Positions 1 through 8,411 of a stretch of DNA of 64,000 nt are shown one piece after another. The notes beneath the pieces were generated by a model, which was given only the letters and a program-made list of their open reading frames with translations, had not been told where the DNA came from and made no database searches. Each line of letters begins with the position of its first letter. Positions within the stretch are counted from its first letter, which is position 1. The stretch covers positions 151,542-215,541 of the forward strand of contig JARGOX010000003.1 of NCBI GenBank assembly GCA_029233925.1. The letters are read 5' to 3'. This DNA comes from Rhizobiaceae bacterium (GTDB taxonomy: Bacteria > Pseudomonadota > Alphaproteobacteria > Rhizobiales > Rhizobiaceae). The position numbers and the translations under genes are program-made.

Positions 1-577
1 ATTGCCAATCGAGTTGCGCCACCAGCGCGAGTGTCGTTACGGCATAGATGGCGATGAACCAGACCACCTGAAGCAGCGATGTCATGAAATCGCCCACCGC
101 CTGGCCCGATTGCCAGACCTTGGTGACGACACGCCCGGCAAAATCATCGTGAAAAAATGTCAGGCTCTGGCGGGCAATATGCGCATAGGCCTGCCATCGA
201 ACGAGATTGAAGAAGCCCGGAACAATTGTCTGCTCCTCGACCAAAGTGACCAATGGGGCGATCACCAGCCGACCCACCAGCACCACCGCAAGCATGAACC
301 ACAATTCCGACCCATGCTGCGCGAACAGACCGCTCCACCCGTCGGCGGCATTGGAACTGTCGAGCAGGTCGACCAGCCTGCCGACAAAGTAGAAAAGCGC
401 CGCCTCCAGCAGCGCCACGCCACCTCCCAGCACCAGCATCAGCGCAAAGGGCCATTTTGCCTGCCGGACAAAATACCAGATGAACGCCAGCGCACCCTTG
501 GCAGGCGTTGCGTTCCCATTCATCGCAAGGGGATTGATCCAGCGTTCAAACAGCCGGAGAAGACGGTGTGCAATCAT
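1..577 (-). CDS. ABC exporter, transmembrane region (cut by left edge)
   Basis: The reverse strand from 577 encodes about 192 residues starting MIAHRLLRLFERWINPLAMN and running off the left edge. It has long hydrophobic stretches and a segment reading FHDDFAGRVVTKVWQSGQAV, which matches FADEFAGRVATRVMQTSLAV in the complete ABC exporter at 3104-4963, so this is the N-terminal membrane part of a paralogous type IV ABC exporter; the nucleotide-binding domain lies outside the window. The start at 577 is chosen because a TAA lies two codons upstream in frame and the N-terminus lines up with that of the paralogue (FERWINP against FERRLNP). The start overlaps a poorly placed GGG, so the ribosome site is weak. 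It is probably co-directional with the MscS gene upstream. The exported substrate is unknown. Confidence 0.85.
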   Translation of the reverse strand, partial: MIAHRLLRLFERWINPLAMNGNATPAKGALAFIWYFVRQAKWPFALMLVLGGGVALLEAALFYFVGRLVDLLDSSNAADGWSGLFAQHGSELWFMLAVVLVGRLVIAPLVTLVEEQTIVPGFFNLVRWQAYAHIARQSLTFFHDDFAGRVVTKVWQSGQAVGDFMTSLLQVVWFIAIYAVTTLALVAQLDWQ

Positions 578-652
578 CCCTTAAAGATAGGCCCGGACAG
601 TCCACACGGCAACGTCATTTCCACATAAAATGCAACGCTACGCAGCCCCCGG

Positions 653-3022
653 TCAGCGATTGCCGCCTCCACCAGTCTGCTCGTCAATTTGTTGCTGAAC
701 CGCAATCTGCGAGGCGGCGGCTGCCGATGACATCTTGTCGTCGCCAGCGTGTCCTTCCTCGCTTTCAGGCATTTTGACCCTGACTTCACGGCGGGCAAAT
801 TCGATACCGTTTTCAGCAAAATATTTCTGCACACGGCTGTAGACGTCCTTCTTGATCATCCATTGCTTGCCGGGCTTGGCCATGAACTTGCCACGCACGA
901 CAATGCCGACATCATTGACGTCGTAGACACCCTGAGACTTGAAGGTCTGAATGATATCATCGGCATAGGGCGCCTCGAGGATTTCCTTGCCGATCTGTTT
1001 GAACAGTTTCTTGACCAGATTGATATCCGCTTCAAACGGCACGGTGAATTTCAGTTTGACGATCACCCAGTCGCGGGAATTGTTTTGGACCTTGGGTATT
1101 TCCCCATAGGGAATCGTATGGACGGGCCCCTGATGATGGCGCAATTGCAATGAGCGGATGGAAATGCGTTCAACCGTGCCGACCGTATCGCCGATTTCAA
1201 GATATTCCCCCACCCGAAAGGCATCATCCAGCAGGAAAAACAGGCCTGAGACGATGTCACGCACCAGGGTCTGGGCGCCAAAGCCAATGGCCAGTCCGAC
1301 AATGCCGGCGCCAGCCAGCAAGGGTGTGATATCGACCCCCAGGCTGCCAAGCACAATCAACGACGTGATGGTGATGATGGTAACCTGGCTTGCCATCTTG
1401 AGCAGTGGAAGGACGGTTGAAAGCCGGGATCCGCCGACGCCGCCGCCCTCTCCGCCACCCGGTTCCTCCGCATTGAGATCAAAGCCCGCAGCCGTTCTTT
1501 CGTCGGCAAGTTTCCGGTTGAACCAAAGCGTCGAAAGCTCCCATACCAGATAGCCGATTGCCAGAATGACAAGGTTTTGAAACAGCACTGCGGCAATGCG
1601 TGCCCCCAGGCCCGCACTGGCAAGTGATTCAACGTCGACGTTCCACAATCGGGCAATCAGAATGATCGTGCCTGCCACGACAATTGTCCGGCCAATGCGG
1701 ATATAGCTGTGTTTGGTCGACAGATAGGCCATTTCTGCGGCAGGTCCCTCACCGCGCATCGGTGGCACCAGATGCCTGACAAGAGCCCTGACCATCGTGT
1801 CCAGAACGGGCGCTGCCAACAAAGCACCCAGGGTAATGAATTGCTGGCCCTTGCTCACCAGATCATAGCGCCCATTTGTCAGCAGAATTTCCACCAGCAG
1901 CCAGGTCAGCGCAATCAACCCCACGGCCAGCCATGGGTAGGCTTTGGCCAGAAACTGTTCAACGCGGGTGGTGTCCCCGTCACTGCCAAGTATCATGGAG
2001 GTCAGGCCCTTGCGCGCCCGCACACACATCACGGCGAGCCAGGCATGTGCCGCCAGCGAGAGCCAGAAGCCGATTTTCGCTTCACTCAGCGAAACGCCGT
2101 GGATGCGCTGGAATTCCAAAAGGGCAGTTGAGAAGCCAACCAGCAGCACGATCCCAATGCTGTTTCGGTGCAAAAACCGCGCAGTCCAGTCATCGGTATA
2201 AACAAGCCTGAGTTCGGGGCGTCTGGGCGCCAGCAAAAACCTTGAAACAGCGGCAAAAAATCGGGGTATGACAACCAGATTGACCATGAAGACCGGCGCA
2301 AGCGGCCGGTCAATGACTGGCATCAGGACATGGATCATCACACGGGTAACGGCAAAAAATGCCAGCAGCCCGGCAATATCAATCAGGAACCTTTTGACGA
2401 GCAGTTCAAGCGTCTCTTTCAGACCGTCAGGGATGTTTGTTTGCTCAACCTGCGCCCGCCACTTGCCGGCAAACCGGGTCACAAGAGTTTCAACGGCCAG
2501 ACCAATCCCGATGGCTATCAAAATGGTGGCCAACATCAAAAGGACACCGCTGACTCCGCGCGGCTCGACAAAGGTTTCAACCGCGGCCGCAAGCCCGGAG
2601 GCCATTGTCGGCAGACCGGCAACGGCCCCAACAAAGGACTTGCCCAGGGACGTCACGGACACCGTCATGAGTTCCACAAAGGTCTGGGACTTATTGGCCT
2701 TTTTGGCCTCTTCCGCCTTGGCAACGGCATCAAGACGCTCCAGCAACAATTGCCGAACCTGCTCATCGCTCATGGTTGCAACAAGCTGGCGAATGTTTTC
2801 AGAGGTCAGGTCCTCCGGCAGATTGACTTGCCCTTCACTGGCACTTTTTTCGGATGCAGCCGAAAGCAGCATCTGCGCCTGGGCAAAAGCTTGGCCCGTC
2901 TCCAAAAGCCCGACGCATGAAAAGACGACAAGCGCGCAGATTGCCAGCGCCCGTTTGAGCGCAATAATTGACATTCTCATAGACATCCCGAAACGGTCAT
3001 GACCGCCCCCCTCGATAAACAT
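653..3022 (-). CDS. MscS-family mechanosensitive channel, large form with signal peptide
   Basis: A 789-residue protein of the MscS superfamily, a membrane-tension gated channel releasing solutes on hypo-osmotic shock. After a long N-terminal basic stretch there is a signal-like hydrophobic segment (about residues 24-46) and a short periplasmic region, then many membrane helices from about 120 to 580. The pore-lining and beta-domain signature is clear around residues 570-650: GLAIGFGAQTLVRDIVSGLF followed by DDAFRVGEYLEIGDTVGTVE. The C-terminal alpha/beta cytoplasmic domain follows, with a glutamine- and glycine-rich tail. The size is well above E. coli MscS (about 286 residues) and closer to the YbiO/YnaI-type extended channels. 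AGGA five bases before the ATG at 3022 supports that start; internal ATGs near residues 13-17 are alternatives. It lies between two paralogous ABC exporters on the same strand. Confidence 0.9.
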   Translation of the reverse strand: MFIEGGGHDRFGMSMRMSIIALKRALAICALVVFSCVGLLETGQAFAQAQMLLSAASEKSASEGQVNLPEDLTSENIRQLVATMSDEQVRQLLLERLDAVAKAEEAKKANKSQTFVELMTVSVTSLGKSFVGAVAGLPTMASGLAAAVETFVEPRGVSGVLLMLATILIAIGIGLAVETLVTRFAGKWRAQVEQTNIPDGLKETLELLVKRFLIDIAGLLAFFAVTRVMIHVLMPVIDRPLAPVFMVNLVVIPRFFAAVSRFLLAPRRPELRLVYTDDWTARFLHRNSIGIVLLVGFSTALLEFQRIHGVSLSEAKIGFWLSLAAHAWLAVMCVRARKGLTSMILGSDGDTTRVEQFLAKAYPWLAVGLIALTWLLVEILLTNGRYDLVSKGQQFITLGALLAAPVLDTMVRALVRHLVPPMRGEGPAAEMAYLSTKHSYIRIGRTIVVAGTIILIARLWNVDVESLASAGLGARIAAVLFQNLVILAIGYLVWELSTLWFNRKLADERTAAGFDLNAEEPGGGEGGGVGGSRLSTVLPLLKMASQVTIITITSLIVLGSLGVDITPLLAGAGIVGLAIGFGAQTLVRDIVSGLFFLLDDAFRVGEYLEIGDTVGTVERISIRSLQLRHHQGPVHTIPYGEIPKVQNNSRDWVIVKLKFTVPFEADINLVKKLFKQIGKEILEAPYADDIIQTFKSQGVYDVNDVGIVVRGKFMAKPGKQWMIKKDVYSRVQKYFAENGIEFARREVRVKMPESEEGHAGDDKMSSAAAASQIAVQQQIDEQTGGGGNR

Positions 3023-3103
3023 TGTATCCTGGCCCTTGTCATGGCCGTTTTGTTTCTCCGGGAAACACCGCGCCGATGCAAGCCCTGACGACTTGAGAAA
3101 ATC

Positions 3104-4963
3104 CTATTGCGCAGCGTCAGCATTCTGCGCATCCGCGTTCACATCAATGAATCCACCGGACTGCCGTGACCACAAATCCCTGTAAAGCCCTTGCTCCTCG
3201 ACCAGTTCACTATGGGTGCCTTGCTGAACGATCCTGCCTGCTTCAAGCACGATCAGCCGATCCATTGTTGCAATGGTGGAAAGACGATGGGCAATGGCAA
3301 TCACGGTCTTGCCATCCATCAGGGCAAACAGATTTTCCTGAATGGCCGCTTCCACTTCCGAATCGAGTGCCGATGTGGCCTCATCCAGCACAAGGATAGG
3401 GGCGTTTTTCAAAAACACCCGGGCAATGGCGATTCGCTGGCGCTGTCCGCCCGACAATTTGACACCGCGCTCGCCCACCTGGGCATCCAGACCCTTACGC
3501 CCTTGCTGGTCGTGCAGGCCCTGAACAAAGTCCCAGGCATTGGCGCGTTTGGCTGCATTGATGATCTCCTCATCCGTGGCGTCCGGCTTGCCATAGCCGA
3601 TATTTTCCCTGATGGAGCGATGCAACAAGGATGTATCCTGGGTGACAACGCCGATATGGGCGCGCAGACTGTCCTGTGTCACACCGGCAATATCCTGCCC
3701 ATCGACAAGAATGCGCCCGGCTTCAAGATCATAGAATCGCAGCAACACATTGGTCAGCGTGGTTTTGCCGGCACCCGAACGCCCGACAAGCCCGATTTTC
3801 TCGCCAGGCGCGATCGTCAACGACAGATCATCGATCACCCCGTTCTCTTTGCCATAGTGGAAACGGATATGCTCGAATGCGATTTGGCCTTTTTTGGCGA
3901 CCATCTGCTTTTGCGGATCTGCATCGGTGACGCCGTGGGGCTTGGACAACATCGACATGCCATCCATGACGATGCCGATATTTTCAAACAGGCCGGAGAC
4001 CTCCCACATGATCCAGTGGCTCATGGTGGAAATGCGCAAGGCCAGCGCCATGGATGCGGCAATCGTACCAACTGATACCGAATCGCCGAGCCAAAGATGG
4101 ATCGACAGATAGCCGATGCCGAAAAGCAGCAGCGCATTGTTGAAATAGACCAGGGCAAAAAACACCGTGACCAGCCGCATCTGCCGGTGCACGGTGCCCA
4201 GAAAAGACGACATCGCCGAGCGCGCATAGCCTTCCTCGCGGCCTGCATGGGAAAACAGTTTGACGGTGGCGATATTGGTATAGCTGTCCACCACCCGCCC
4301 CGCCATCATCGAGCGCGCATCGGCCTGCTGGCTGGAAGCACGCTTCATGCGCGGGATGAAATAGGCAATCAGCGAGAGATAGACAACGATCCACAGGACC
4401 AGTGGCGCCGTCAGGCGCCAATCCGTGGCTGCGATCATGATGAACATGGTGATGAAGAACACCACGACAAAGACCAGAACATCGAGAACCTTGACCACCG
4501 ATTCGCGTACCGCCAGCGATGTCTGCATCACCCGCGTCGCAACCCGCCCGGCAAATTCATCGGCAAAGAAGGAAAGGCTCTGGCGCAGCAGGTAACCATG
4601 CATCCGCCACCGGCCGATCATGGGGTAATTGCCCAAAAGCGTCTGATGCATCAGCAAGGATTGTATGAGCACCACGCCCGGCAGCCCGAACAGCACGAGC
4701 AGGCTCATCCAGAACAGGCGACCGCCTTCCTTCGCCAGGAATTCGTCGCGCGAGGATTCAGACAGCCAGTTGACGATGTCGCCAAGAAAACTGAACAGCA
4801 CCACTTCGCCGATGGCAATCAGTGCCGTCATGAAAGACATCAGCAGCAACCACGGCGCTGCTTCCTTCGAATAGTGCCAGCAAAACGCCAGAAATGTCTC
4901 CGGCGGACGCCCCGCAGGCACGCTCGGATAGGGATTTAATCGTCGTTCAAACCAGCCAAACAT
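3104..4963 (-). CDS. ABC exporter, fused permease and ATPase (MsbA-like)
   Basis: A 619-residue half transporter: six membrane helices in the first about 340 residues, then a nucleotide-binding domain. Walker A is GLVGRSGAGKTTL, the signature LSGGQRQRIAIARV, Walker B ILVLDEATSALDSE, and the H-loop is in VIAIAHRLSTI. Such exporters work as dimers, flipping lipids or expelling peptides or drugs; the substrate cannot be read here. The start is set at 4963 (MFGWFERRLNP) since the residues before it in the longer frame are not typical, and a GG-rich stretch lies about ten bases upstream. The truncated paralogue at 1-577 probably forms a partner or a duplicate; the MscS gene separates them. The C-terminus is alanine and aspartate rich. 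Confidence 0.92.
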   Translation of the reverse strand: MFGWFERRLNPYPSVPAGRPPETFLAFCWHYSKEAAPWLLLMSFMTALIAIGEVVLFSFLGDIVNWLSESSRDEFLAKEGGRLFWMSLLVLFGLPGVVLIQSLLMHQTLLGNYPMIGRWRMHGYLLRQSLSFFADEFAGRVATRVMQTSLAVRESVVKVLDVLVFVVVFFITMFIMIAATDWRLTAPLVLWIVVYLSLIAYFIPRMKRASSQQADARSMMAGRVVDSYTNIATVKLFSHAGREEGYARSAMSSFLGTVHRQMRLVTVFFALVYFNNALLLFGIGYLSIHLWLGDSVSVGTIAASMALALRISTMSHWIMWEVSGLFENIGIVMDGMSMLSKPHGVTDADPQKQMVAKKGQIAFEHIRFHYGKENGVIDDLSLTIAPGEKIGLVGRSGAGKTTLTNVLLRFYDLEAGRILVDGQDIAGVTQDSLRAHIGVVTQDTSLLHRSIRENIGYGKPDATDEEIINAAKRANAWDFVQGLHDQQGRKGLDAQVGERGVKLSGGQRQRIAIARVFLKNAPILVLDEATSALDSEVEAAIQENLFALMDGKTVIAIAHRLSTIATMDRLIVLEAGRIVQQGTHSELVEEQGLYRDLWSRQSGGFIDVNADAQNADAAQ

Positions 4964-5449
4964 GAAGAGGCCTTTGTAATTGAATGGCACGTGGTGGCCT
5001 GTGCAACAGTGTCTTTGACCTATTTGCCAGAGGCTTTTGCGCCCGGCATGGCCAAAGAATCTTACGACCTGTTGGGCCACCATGCCCGATAAATGAAGAC
5101 CACACAGACCGCCATCGGGGCGATGTCTTCTTCCGGTCCATGCGTGTTGGAAAATCAGTTTGCGATCAAGTCACAATCAATCACCAGATGACAGCCTAAG
5201 CCCCGAGGTGCGCCATTGGCTGGAGATGCCTTGTCATATGCGTCAATGGCCCCTCCTTCGCTCAGATCTGGTCCATGCATCAGAGTGTACAGGGATTCGA
5301 AATCATCTTCTACGGGCAGAATGCGGAAAAAACGCGGATATGCAGCCATGCAACAATCCTGTTGCAAATGGGCAACGTGCCGCAATTGCATTGGTGTCTT
5401 CCACGTCGATATTTGCTATGGCAAACGATACTCCAGGGCGAGCACCACG
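4964..5449. other. Intergenic region without a recognised gene
   Basis: The 486 bases between the divergent ABC exporter and trmL contain only short overlapping open frames. The longest on the reverse strand (5155-5391, 78 residues) has no feature I recognise, no clear ribosome site, and mixed codon use. The region must hold promoters for the exporter/MscS unit (leftward) and trmL (rightward). I see no RNA gene and no convincing repeat. Confidence 0.5.
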
Positions 5450-5923
5450 ATGACAGACTTGCGCATAGCACTCTACCAGCCGGATATTCCGGGCAATACC
5501 GGCACGATCCTGCGCATGGGCGCCTGTCTGGGGCTGGCCATTGATGTGATCGAACCGGCCGGATTTGACATGTCCAGCCGTGCGCTGCGGCGGGCGGGCA
5601 TGGATTATACCGAACAGGCCTCATTGACCCGGCATCGCAGCTGGCAGCACTTTCTGATCTGGGTTGAAGAACAGAACCGCCGCCTGATCCTCGCCACGAC
5701 CAAGGCTCAACAATCCTATCGACAATTTGACTTCCTGCCCGATGACATCCTGCTCTTCGGCCGCGAAAGCGCCGGTGTGCCAGACGATGTCCACGCCGCA
5801 GCCGATCATTGTCTGCTGATCCCCATGGCTGAGGTAACCCGATCCCTCAACCTGGCCATTTCCACCGCGCTGATCGCCGGCGAGGCCATTCGTCAAAGCG
5901 AATTGCCAGCACCGGCGCAGTGA
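5450..5923 (+). CDS. trmL: tRNA (cytidine/uridine(34)-2'-O-)methyltransferase TrmL
   Basis: A 157-residue SPOUT methyltransferase that 2'-O-methylates the wobble base of certain leucine tRNAs using S-adenosylmethionine. The family signatures are present in order: LYQPDIPGNTGTILRMGACL near the start, the LLFGRESAGVP loop around residue 100, and the trefoil-knot segment CLLIPMAEVTRSLNLAISTA near residue 130. The length agrees with E. coli TrmL (157). The start is the ATG at 5450, as in-frame sequence upstream lacks any family resemblance; AGGG lies about 12 bases before it. It is convergent with the dehydrogenase gene that ends at 5946, with only 22 bases between. TrmL, hemF and the small protein gene at 26 kb are core-like, which makes the 20 kb in between look accessory. 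Confidence 0.95.
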   Translation: MTDLRIALYQPDIPGNTGTILRMGACLGLAIDVIEPAGFDMSSRALRRAGMDYTEQASLTRHRSWQHFLIWVEEQNRRLILATTKAQQSYRQFDFLPDDILLFGRESAGVPDDVHAAADHCLLIPMAEVTRSLNLAISTALIAGEAIRQSELPAPAQ

Positions 5924-5945
5924 TTGTACCCGTCAATTGCCCATG

Positions 5946-6923
5946 TCAGGGGCGCAGCATGATTTTGCCGGTGCGTCCCGATGTCAGCGATGCCTTGACC
6001 GCAGCGGCAATGTCACTGAGTGGGTAAATACCGCCCGCCGTCAGCTTCAAGTCGCCTTTCATGGCCAGGGTAACCAATTCTCCGATCAGCCGCGCCCGTT
6101 CCTGGGGTGGAAGCTCTTTGCTGACCTTTGAACCCCAAAAGCCCTTGACGGTCAGGTGTTTCATGATCATCGCACCGGAACTCAATTGCAGTGGCGCACC
6201 GGTGGCCGTTCCAAAGATCACCAGCAGACCCTCCATGCCCAGAAGGTCACAAAGATCCGAGGCAAGCGCACCGCCGACCGAATCGATCGCCGCACGGGCA
6301 CCACCCTTTCCGATGATCGCCTGCGCCTTTTTCTGCCAGCCATCGTCAGCGATGGAGAGCACATTTTCGATCCCCAGCTCTTCCAGTTCGGCCTTGGCAT
6401 CGTCGCGGCGCACGAGATTGAGCGTGTGAATACCGCGCGCCTGGGCCAATGCGGCAAATATCTTGCCCACAGCGCCATTGGCGGCCGTCTGGATGACCCA
6501 GTCACCCTCTTTCACGTGCAGGAATTCGAGCAGCGAGATGGCACTGAATGGCATGGCGATCAGTTGCGCGCCCAGTTCGTCGGAAATGCTGTCAGGCAAA
6601 GGCAGAAGCTGGTTGGCCGGCGCAACAAAATATTCGGTCCAGGTGCCATGCACACCGGCAATGGCGACTCGCTTGCCGACCATGCCTGCATCAACACCTT
6701 CGCCAACAGCTTCAACAACACCGAGGGCTTCCGTGCCGCCAATGGCCGGCAGATCCGGCTTGTAGCCATAATTGCCACGCACGGTCCACAGATCGTGATT
6801 GTGGATGGGAGAAAGGACCATCCGGATCAGGGCTTCACCCTTTTTGGCCTCGGGTTTGGCACTGTCTGCCAGGTGAAGAACTTCTGCCGGTTCGCCGAAT
6901 GTGTCATGAATTGCACTGTGCAT
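5946..6923 (-). CDS. Zinc-free medium-chain dehydrogenase, MECR/quinone-reductase-like
   Basis: A 325-residue MDR-superfamily NADPH oxidoreductase. The N-terminal GroES-like half carries SPIHNHDLWTVRGNYGYKPD followed by LPAIGGTEALGVVEAVGEGV, which resembles the 2-enoyl thioester reductase (MECR/Etr1) subgroup; no zinc-ligand cysteine pattern is visible. The Rossmann half has WVIQTAANGAVGKIFAALAQ with the usual glycine-rich turn modified to NGAVG. Likely it reduces an activated C=C bond (enoyl thioester, quinone or other electrophile). The ATG at 6923 is preceded by GGAA at good spacing; the longer frame upstream overlaps the regulator gene and is not needed. It is 52 bases downstream of the NemR-like regulator on the same strand, so both probably form one operon controlled by the palindrome at 7586-7600. 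Confidence 0.88.
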   Translation of the reverse strand: MHSAIHDTFGEPAEVLHLADSAKPEAKKGEALIRMVLSPIHNHDLWTVRGNYGYKPDLPAIGGTEALGVVEAVGEGVDAGMVGKRVAIAGVHGTWTEYFVAPANQLLPLPDSISDELGAQLIAMPFSAISLLEFLHVKEGDWVIQTAANGAVGKIFAALAQARGIHTLNLVRRDDAKAELEELGIENVLSIADDGWQKKAQAIIGKGGARAAIDSVGGALASDLCDLLGMEGLLVIFGTATGAPLQLSSGAMIMKHLTVKGFWGSKVSKELPPQERARLIGELVTLAMKGDLKLTAGGIYPLSDIAAAVKASLTSGRTGKIMLRP

Positions 6924-6975
6924 GGGAATTTCCTTTGATTGAGATGGTTCTTTGGGAGGATTGGTTTCGTGTGAT

Positions 6976-7566
6976 TTACGGTTCAAGGCGGGCACGCGTA
7001 TCGCTGAGCGCCTGTTGCAGGGGTGTCTTGCTTTTGGACAATTTGGCCAGCACCGCAGCGCCAAGCCATTGCGCATAGAGAATGCCGGCTATGGACTTCG
7101 GGTCTGCCTGCGGTCGCAAGGACCCGTCGGCTGCGCCCTCCTCCAGCAATAGCGCCACACGGCCGACCAATTGCGCAACGCCATCATCAAGGATCGCGCG
7201 CATGTCTTCGGAAAGGTCCGAGATTTCAGCGGCAAGCTTGACCACCAGACAACGATCGGCAATGCCGTCGGAACAATCATCTTCCAGCCAGGCAGACCAG
7301 AAGCGCATCAGCTTTGCCCCACCGCTTTCCGGCAAGGCCAAAAGCGTGTCCATGCGCTGCAGGTATTCGTCGACATAGTCCTGTAGCAGACAACAGCCAA
7401 AGGCCTCTTTCGAACTGAAATAATAATAGAAGGAGCCCTTCGGCACGCTGCATCGCTCCAGCAAAGCCTTCAGCCCGACTCCGCCAAACCCGCCGGTCAG
7501 CACCATGTCGCGCCCGACAGACAGGATATGGTTGCGTGTGTCTTCGGATTTTTTTGCAGCTTTCAT
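6976..7566 (-). CDS. TetR-family repressor, NemR-like
   Basis: A TetR-family DNA-binding protein of about 196 residues. The HTH occupies residues about 10-55 (TRNHILSVGRDMVLTGGFGG, then VPKGSFYYYFSSKEAFG). The ligand domain contains RCLVVKLAAEISDLSEDMRA, very close to what I recall of E. coli NemR (CLTVKLSAEVCDLSEDMRS), an electrophile and hypochlorite sensor; one cysteine of that segment is kept and the second is replaced. NemR represses a reductase gene next to it, which parallels the dehydrogenase gene directly downstream here. The start is uncertain: ATG at 7566 gives a canonical N-terminus, ATG at 7581 adds five residues and would sit only a few bases from the operator palindrome. Neither has a good ribosome site. 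Confidence 0.87.
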   Translation of the reverse strand: MKAAKKSEDTRNHILSVGRDMVLTGGFGGVGLKALLERCSVPKGSFYYYFSSKEAFGCCLLQDYVDEYLQRMDTLLALPESGGAKLMRFWSAWLEDDCSDGIADRCLVVKLAAEISDLSEDMRAILDDGVAQLVGRVALLLEEGAADGSLRPQADPKSIAGILYAQWLGAAVLAKLSKSKTPLQQALSDTRARLEP

Positions 7567-7585
7567 GCCGCGTTGAAGCATATAA

Positions 7586-7600
7586 TAGACCGGTCGTCTA
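7586..7600. promoter_or_regulatory. TetR-type operator palindrome
   Basis: TAGAC-CGGTC-GTCTA is a perfect 5-bp inverted repeat around a 5-base centre, directly upstream of the NemR-like gene. TAGAC/GTCTA half sites are the kind bound by NemR/AcuR-type TetR repressors. Autoregulation of the regulator-dehydrogenase operon is inferred from the position. Confidence 0.7.
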
Positions 7601-7859
7601 GTAATTTTCGGCAATCGATAATGAAGCGGCGATGGAGGAAAGTGGATCATACCGAAAGCCCGGCACAATTGACCTTATGGGGTCCCGCTTGCCAGGTTGG
7701 CGCAAACCGCAAGAGATGCGTCCAGACAGTCAAATATTCCAGCGGAAAAACGAAAGAAGGGAGATCGAAATACTGACGCATCGCTTCCCATGCCATCGCA
7801 GCCAGTCGTGGCTATCTGGCGAGCAGCCCATATCGTCGGGCCGCAGCCTGTTCCCACTG

Positions 7860-8240
7860 TCAGATCATGTCGTTTTCTTCAAGCACCTTGCGCGCCACCC
7901 GGAAACATTCGAGGCCCTGCGGCACGCCGCAATAGATGGCGACGACATGAATGATGGCCCGGATCTCTTCTGCGCTCACCCCATTGGTAATGGCGCCCCG
8001 GCAATGAATTTCCCATTCCGTCATTTTGCCCAGGGCGCCGATCATCGACAGGTTCATCATGGAGCGTGTCTTCACATCGATCACCTCGTCGCCCCAGCCG
8101 AATCCCCAGCACCAGGCGGTCATGGCCTCCTGAAACGGCGCTGTGAACGCATCGGCGGTGGCCAGGTTCTTTTCCACATATTCGGCGCCGAGCGTCGCCT
8201 TGCGTTTCGCCAGACCCTTTTCAAACAATTCCTTGTCCAT
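7860..8240 (-). CDS. Carboxymuconolactone decarboxylase (CMD) family protein
   Basis: A 126-residue all-helical CMD-domain protein. The segment TRSMMNLSMIGALGKMTEWE followed by HCRGAITNGVSAEEIRAIIH and VVAIYCGVPQGLECFRVA is the PcaC/CMD core. PcaC enzymes decarboxylate 4-carboxymuconolactone in protocatechuate breakdown, but no other pca gene lies nearby, and the CxxH pair of AhpD-type peroxidases is absent. The ATG at 8240 has AGGGAAG at good spacing. About 190 bases without a recognisable gene separate it from the NemR-like gene and about 170 bases from the AraC gene; its partner pathway cannot be read from context. Confidence 0.85.
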   Translation of the reverse strand: MDKELFEKGLAKRKATLGAEYVEKNLATADAFTAPFQEAMTAWCWGFGWGDEVIDVKTRSMMNLSMIGALGKMTEWEIHCRGAITNGVSAEEIRAIIHVVAIYCGVPQGLECFRVARKVLEENDMI

Positions 8241-8411
8241 CAACCGCTTCCCTCATCCATTGTTGCAATACCTGTATAGAATGTTCCTGATTCAACCCGC
8301 AATCGGAATCAGGACACAGCGATCCTGACCGCTAGCCACATATATTTTGGTACATCTGCAAAAGGCGGCATTCAGCCCGCCGGCAATCAAACCGGCTCAA
8401 TTGCCAATGAT

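Noticed and set aside
2-628. Plus-strand frame of 208 codons at the left edge
   Set aside because: It is the shadow of the ABC exporter gene on the minus strand, which has membrane-protein character and a paralogue in the window.
4097-4939. Plus-strand frame of 280 codons across the ABC exporter
   Set aside because: His/Gln/Arg-rich translation typical of an antisense shadow of a GC-rich gene.
5155-5391. Minus-strand frame of 78 codons between the ABC exporter and trmL
   Set aside because: No ribosome site, no family resemblance and no clear codon bias, so it is not called a gene.
7860-8240. AhpD-type alkylhydroperoxidase
   Set aside because: The CxxH-C pair of AhpD is absent, so only the wider CMD family is called.
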